Source: JAAFHS01 sp031396505 (lineage in GTDB: Bacteria; Pseudomonadota; Alphaproteobacteria; Rhodobacterales; Rhodobacteraceae). Taken from it: a DNA stretch of 7,926 bases. Location: positions 1 to 7,926 of the forward strand of contig JANNKX010000411.1 of assembly GCA_031396505.1 (NCBI GenBank), written 5' to 3'. The translations under genes and the position numbers were made by a program. The notes beneath the pieces were generated by a model. It saw only the letters and a program-made list of their open reading frames with translations. It was not told the origin of the DNA and searched no databases. This document shows, one piece after another, positions 5,970-7,926 of the stretch (positions are counted from its first letter, which is position 1; each line of letters begins with the position of its first letter).

Positions 5970-5977
5970 TTGCGTAG

Positions 5978-5982
5978 CTCCT
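5978..5982 (-). promoter_or_regulatory. Ribosome binding site of phaP
   Basis: AGGAG on the minus strand, 8 nt before the ATG at 5969. It fixes the phasin start against the upstream TTG alternative. Confidence 0.8.
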
Positions 5983-6015
5983 GATGATGGGCCGATGCCC
6001 AATTGCGATGACGAA

Positions 6016-6044
6016 TACATACATGCTGCAGTGCAGCAATTCAA
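6016..6044 (-). promoter_or_regulatory. Predicted phaP promoter
   Basis: On the minus strand, TTGAAT (6039-6044) lies 17 bp from TATGTA (6016-6021). The -35 is good and the -10 is weak. The spacer is almost wholly occupied by the PhaR-type palindrome. Transcription would begin near 6009, about 40 nt before the phaP ATG. Confidence 0.6.
6024..6038. promoter_or_regulatory. PhaR operator in the phaP promoter
   Basis: TGCTGCA-G-TGCAGCA is a perfect 7-bp inverted repeat that contains an exact CTGC-AGT-GCAG (6026-6036). It matches the TGC-rich PhaR binding sequence I recall for Paracoccus and Rhodobacter. Lying between the -35 and -10, it would exclude RNA polymerase when PhaR is bound. Confidence 0.8.
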
Positions 6045-6052
6045 GCCCCTCT

Positions 6053-6065
6053 CCGCGGTGCAGCA
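6053..6065. promoter_or_regulatory. Second, weaker PhaR-like site upstream of the phaP -35
   Basis: CCGC-GGT-GCAG (6053-6063) has one mismatch to CTGC-N3-GCAG and includes the half-site TGCAGCA (6059-6065). Its centre is 27 bp from that of the main operator, so a second PhaR oligomer could bind alongside. Confidence 0.5.
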
Positions 6066-6099
6066 TAAAAAGACGGCCCCGTGGAATGTACCACCAAGA

Positions 6100-7893
6100 T
6101 CAGGTGCTTGGGTCCTGTGTCACATAGGTGCCGGGTGCCGGGGCCAGAACTTCGGCCCCCGAATCGCCCGGAACGCGTTTGGAAACGCGTGCGCCGGAAT
6201 GCCCTGCCAACCAGTCCGACCAACGTGGCCACCAGCTTGCCTGATGAAAGCTGGCCCCCTTGATCCAGTCCGCGGGCAGGGTCATCGGACCGTCGTTGAC
6301 GTAGTGGCCATACTTGCCCTTGGATGGCGGGTTGACGATGCCCGCGATATGGCCTGACTGTGACAGCACAAAGGTTTTGTCGGCAGAACCCATCTGCTGC
6401 ACGCCGGTGAAACTCGCCCGCCATGGGGCGATGTGATCCGTTTCGCAAGCCACGGCAAACAGCGGCACCTTGACATCACGCAGGCGCACCGGGTCGCCAA
6501 AAACGGGAAATGTGCCGCGCGCAAAACCGTCACCCTGACACAGGCCGCGCAGGTATTCGACGGCCATGCGCGCCGGCAGGTTCGTGCCATCGCCGTTCCA
6601 GTACAGCAGATCGAATGCTGGCGGCGGTTCGCCCAGCATGTAAGATCGGATCGCAGGTTGATAAATCAGGTCGTTTGACCGCAGAAAGCTGAAGGTGCGG
6701 CTCATGAAAAACTTGGACAGCACGCCATCCAGTGTCGCCTGTCGTTCGATCCCGTCAACGAAATCATTATCGAGAAAAACGCCAACCTCGCCCGGATCCG
6801 AGAAATCCGTCATCGTCGTAAAGAATGTTGCAGCCTTGACCGTGCGGTCACCCGCCTTTTCCAGATGCACCAGCGTCAGGCCAAGCGTGGTGCCCGCAAT
6901 GCAATAGCCTACAGCGTTGATCTGCTTCTCACCCGTGATCCGCCGCACCTCCGCCATGGCCCGCAGAAATCCGTCGCGGACATAGTCATCCATGCTGACA
7001 TCGGCATAGGTTGCATCGGGGTTCACCCAGCTGACCACGAACAGGGTAAAGCCCTGATCGACAATCCATTTGATCAGGCTGTTCTGTTCCTTCAAATCCA
7101 AGATGTAGAACTTGTTGATCCATGGTGGAAAGATCAACAAGGGCGTCTGGTACACGGTGTCCGTCGTTGGCGTGTACTGGATCAGTTCCAGCATCTTGTT
7201 GCGATAGACCACCGCACCGGGCGTGGTGGCAAGGTTCTGCCCGACGTGAAAGGCCGCAGGATCGGCCAACGTGACCAGAAGATCGCCCTCGTTCGCCTCG
7301 ATATCGCGGACAAGGTTTTCAAGACCCTGCACAAGGCTTTCGCCATCGGTTGCCACCGCGCGTTCAAGGGCATCCGGGTTGGTGCCCAGAAAATTGGTCG
7401 GCGAAAACATATCGGCGATCTGGCGTACAAAGTAATCGACGCGCTTTTGTTCGGCCGGTTGCAGCGTGCTGAGGTCGGACACGGCGGTTGTCAGCGCCTC
7501 GGCGTTGAACAGGTATTGCTGTTTCAGATAATTGAATGCCGGATGCGTATCCCACAGCGGGTTGGCAAAGCGTTTGTCCTTTGGCCCCGGATCATCGGGC
7601 GCGCGCAGCTCGCCCGTCGCCAGCGCCTTTTGCGCTTCCGCGTAGTGGCGCAGCGTTTTGCCCCAATAACTGATCTGGTGCTCGATGATTTTCTGCGGAT
7701 TTTGCATCAGTTCGGCCAGATAGGCGGTCGCCGCCTTCATGTAGACCTCTTGGTTCGGCCCCTGCAGTGCAGCATCGGCCTTGCGCTTGTGGGCCATCGC
7801 GGCCATCAAACGTGCCGACAGCACTTCGACCTTCGCAAGGTTGGCCGTCATACGGTCGTGATTAATCTCGACTTCACGGTCTTCTGTTGTCAT
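6100..7893 (-). CDS. phaC: Class I polyhydroxyalkanoate synthase
   Basis: 597 aa, the normal length of a class I PhaC. It polymerises (R)-3-hydroxyacyl-CoA, chiefly 3-hydroxybutyryl-CoA, into PHA at the granule surface and releases CoA. The variable N-terminal region runs to about residue 190. The alpha/beta-hydrolase catalytic domain has the lipase-like box GYCIAG with nucleophile C331, then D486 (ACETDHIAPW) and H515 (SQSGHIAGIVNPP), a complete catalytic triad. The conserved PPWINKFYILDL (256-267) and SWVNPD (288-293) are also present. The C-terminal ASWWPRWSDWLA is typical. The ATG at 7893 has GGAAG 7 nt upstream. phaP follows 130 nt after the stop with its own promoter. No strong terminator lies between them; a 4-bp GTGG/CCAC hairpin and a T5 run near 6070-6092 are only weak candidates, so some readthrough into phaP is possible. 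A phaZ gene beyond the right edge would fit related genomes but is not visible. Confidence 0.97.
   Translation of the reverse strand: MTTEDREVEINHDRMTANLAKVEVLSARLMAAMAHKRKADAALQGPNQEVYMKAATAYLAELMQNPQKIIEHQISYWGKTLRHYAEAQKALATGELRAPDDPGPKDKRFANPLWDTHPAFNYLKQQYLFNAEALTTAVSDLSTLQPAEQKRVDYFVRQIADMFSPTNFLGTNPDALERAVATDGESLVQGLENLVRDIEANEGDLLVTLADPAAFHVGQNLATTPGAVVYRNKMLELIQYTPTTDTVYQTPLLIFPPWINKFYILDLKEQNSLIKWIVDQGFTLFVVSWVNPDATYADVSMDDYVRDGFLRAMAEVRRITGEKQINAVGYCIAGTTLGLTLVHLEKAGDRTVKAATFFTTMTDFSDPGEVGVFLDNDFVDGIERQATLDGVLSKFFMSRTFSFLRSNDLIYQPAIRSYMLGEPPPAFDLLYWNGDGTNLPARMAVEYLRGLCQGDGFARGTFPVFGDPVRLRDVKVPLFAVACETDHIAPWRASFTGVQQMGSADKTFVLSQSGHIAGIVNPPSKGKYGHYVNDGPMTLPADWIKGASFHQASWWPRWSDWLAGHSGARVSKRVPGDSGAEVLAPAPGTYVTQDPST
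7762..7772. promoter_or_regulatory. Exact PhaR-type dyad inside phaC
   Basis: CTGC-AGT-GCAG, identical over the whole 11-mer to the phaP operator and part of the shared 12-mer TGCAGTGCAGCA. It is centred about 126 bp into the phaC coding sequence (codons for Asp-Ala-Ala-Leu-Gln). It may be an intragenic PhaR site. Confidence 0.45.
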
Positions 7894-7926
7894 TGCGACA
7901 CTTCCACCCTATCTTCGCTGCTATGC
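7894..7926 (-). promoter_or_regulatory. phaC leader and cut-off PhaR-type site at the right edge
   Basis: The region holds the phaC ribosome binding site GGAAG (7901-7905 on the minus strand). At the very end, CTGC-TAT-GC (7918-7926) is the first nine bases of a CTGC-N3-GCAG dyad. The last two bases needed to complete it lie outside the window. Confidence 0.4.

Noticed and set aside
5970..6044. Longer phasin start at the TTG at 6044
   Set aside because: The extension is cysteine-rich and unlike phasins, and the TTG is itself part of the predicted -35. AGGAG supports the ATG at 5969.
6070..6099. Possible intrinsic terminator after phaC
   Set aside because: The GTGG/CCAC stem is only 4 bp and is separated from the T5 run by GC-rich sequence. 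It is too weak to call.

Overview
The window looks like chromosomal DNA from an alphaproteobacterium of the Rhodobacterales (roseobacter/Rhodobacter group). The grounds are GC-rich, GCC/CTG-rich coding, a class I PHA synthase with alphaproteobacterial-type phasin and PhaR, a DUF4329 protein beside a short zincin, and CTGC-N3-GCAG dyads of the kind reported for Rhodobacter/Paracoccus PhaR. I see no insertion sequence, phage gene, tRNA, rRNA or CRISPR array.

Left part (1-2571): a short-form glutamyl-tRNA synthetase gene (gltX, minus strand) ends in a GC hairpin. Across a 160-bp divergent spacer lies a plus-strand pair: a secreted DUF4329 protein with a JAMM/MPN-like set of metal-binding residues, and, 5 nt after its stop, a small HExxH metallopeptidase of the Zincin_1 type.

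Middle (2572-3877): a 210-bp spacer holds three dyads in a row. A twin-arginine-exported metallo-beta-lactamase-fold hydrolase follows. A convergent spacer after it carries a GC hairpin overlapping a strong G-quadruplex motif and, on the other strand, an A/T-rich intrinsic terminator for a LysR-type regulator.

Right part (3878-7926): a polyhydroxyalkanoate (PHA) locus, entirely on the minus strand, in transcription order phaC (class I synthase), phaP (phasin), phaR (PHA-responsive repressor) and a LysR-type regulator 8 nt behind phaR. Synthase makes the polymer, phasin coats the granule, and PhaR links phasin level to free polymer. The phaP promoter can be read as -35 / 17 bp / -10 with a perfect PhaR-type palindrome filling the spacer. 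A near-match sits just before phaR, implying autoregulation that could extend to the LysR gene. Exact CTGC-N3-GCAG sites also lie inside phaP and inside phaC, and a cut-off one lies at the right edge in front of phaC. None was found in the left 5 kb.

The genes themselves belong to known families. I found no clearly new multi-gene system. The most unusual signals are the clustered and intragenic PhaR-type sites, the phaR-lysR coupling, the JAMM-like reading of DUF4329 and the G-quadruplex element.
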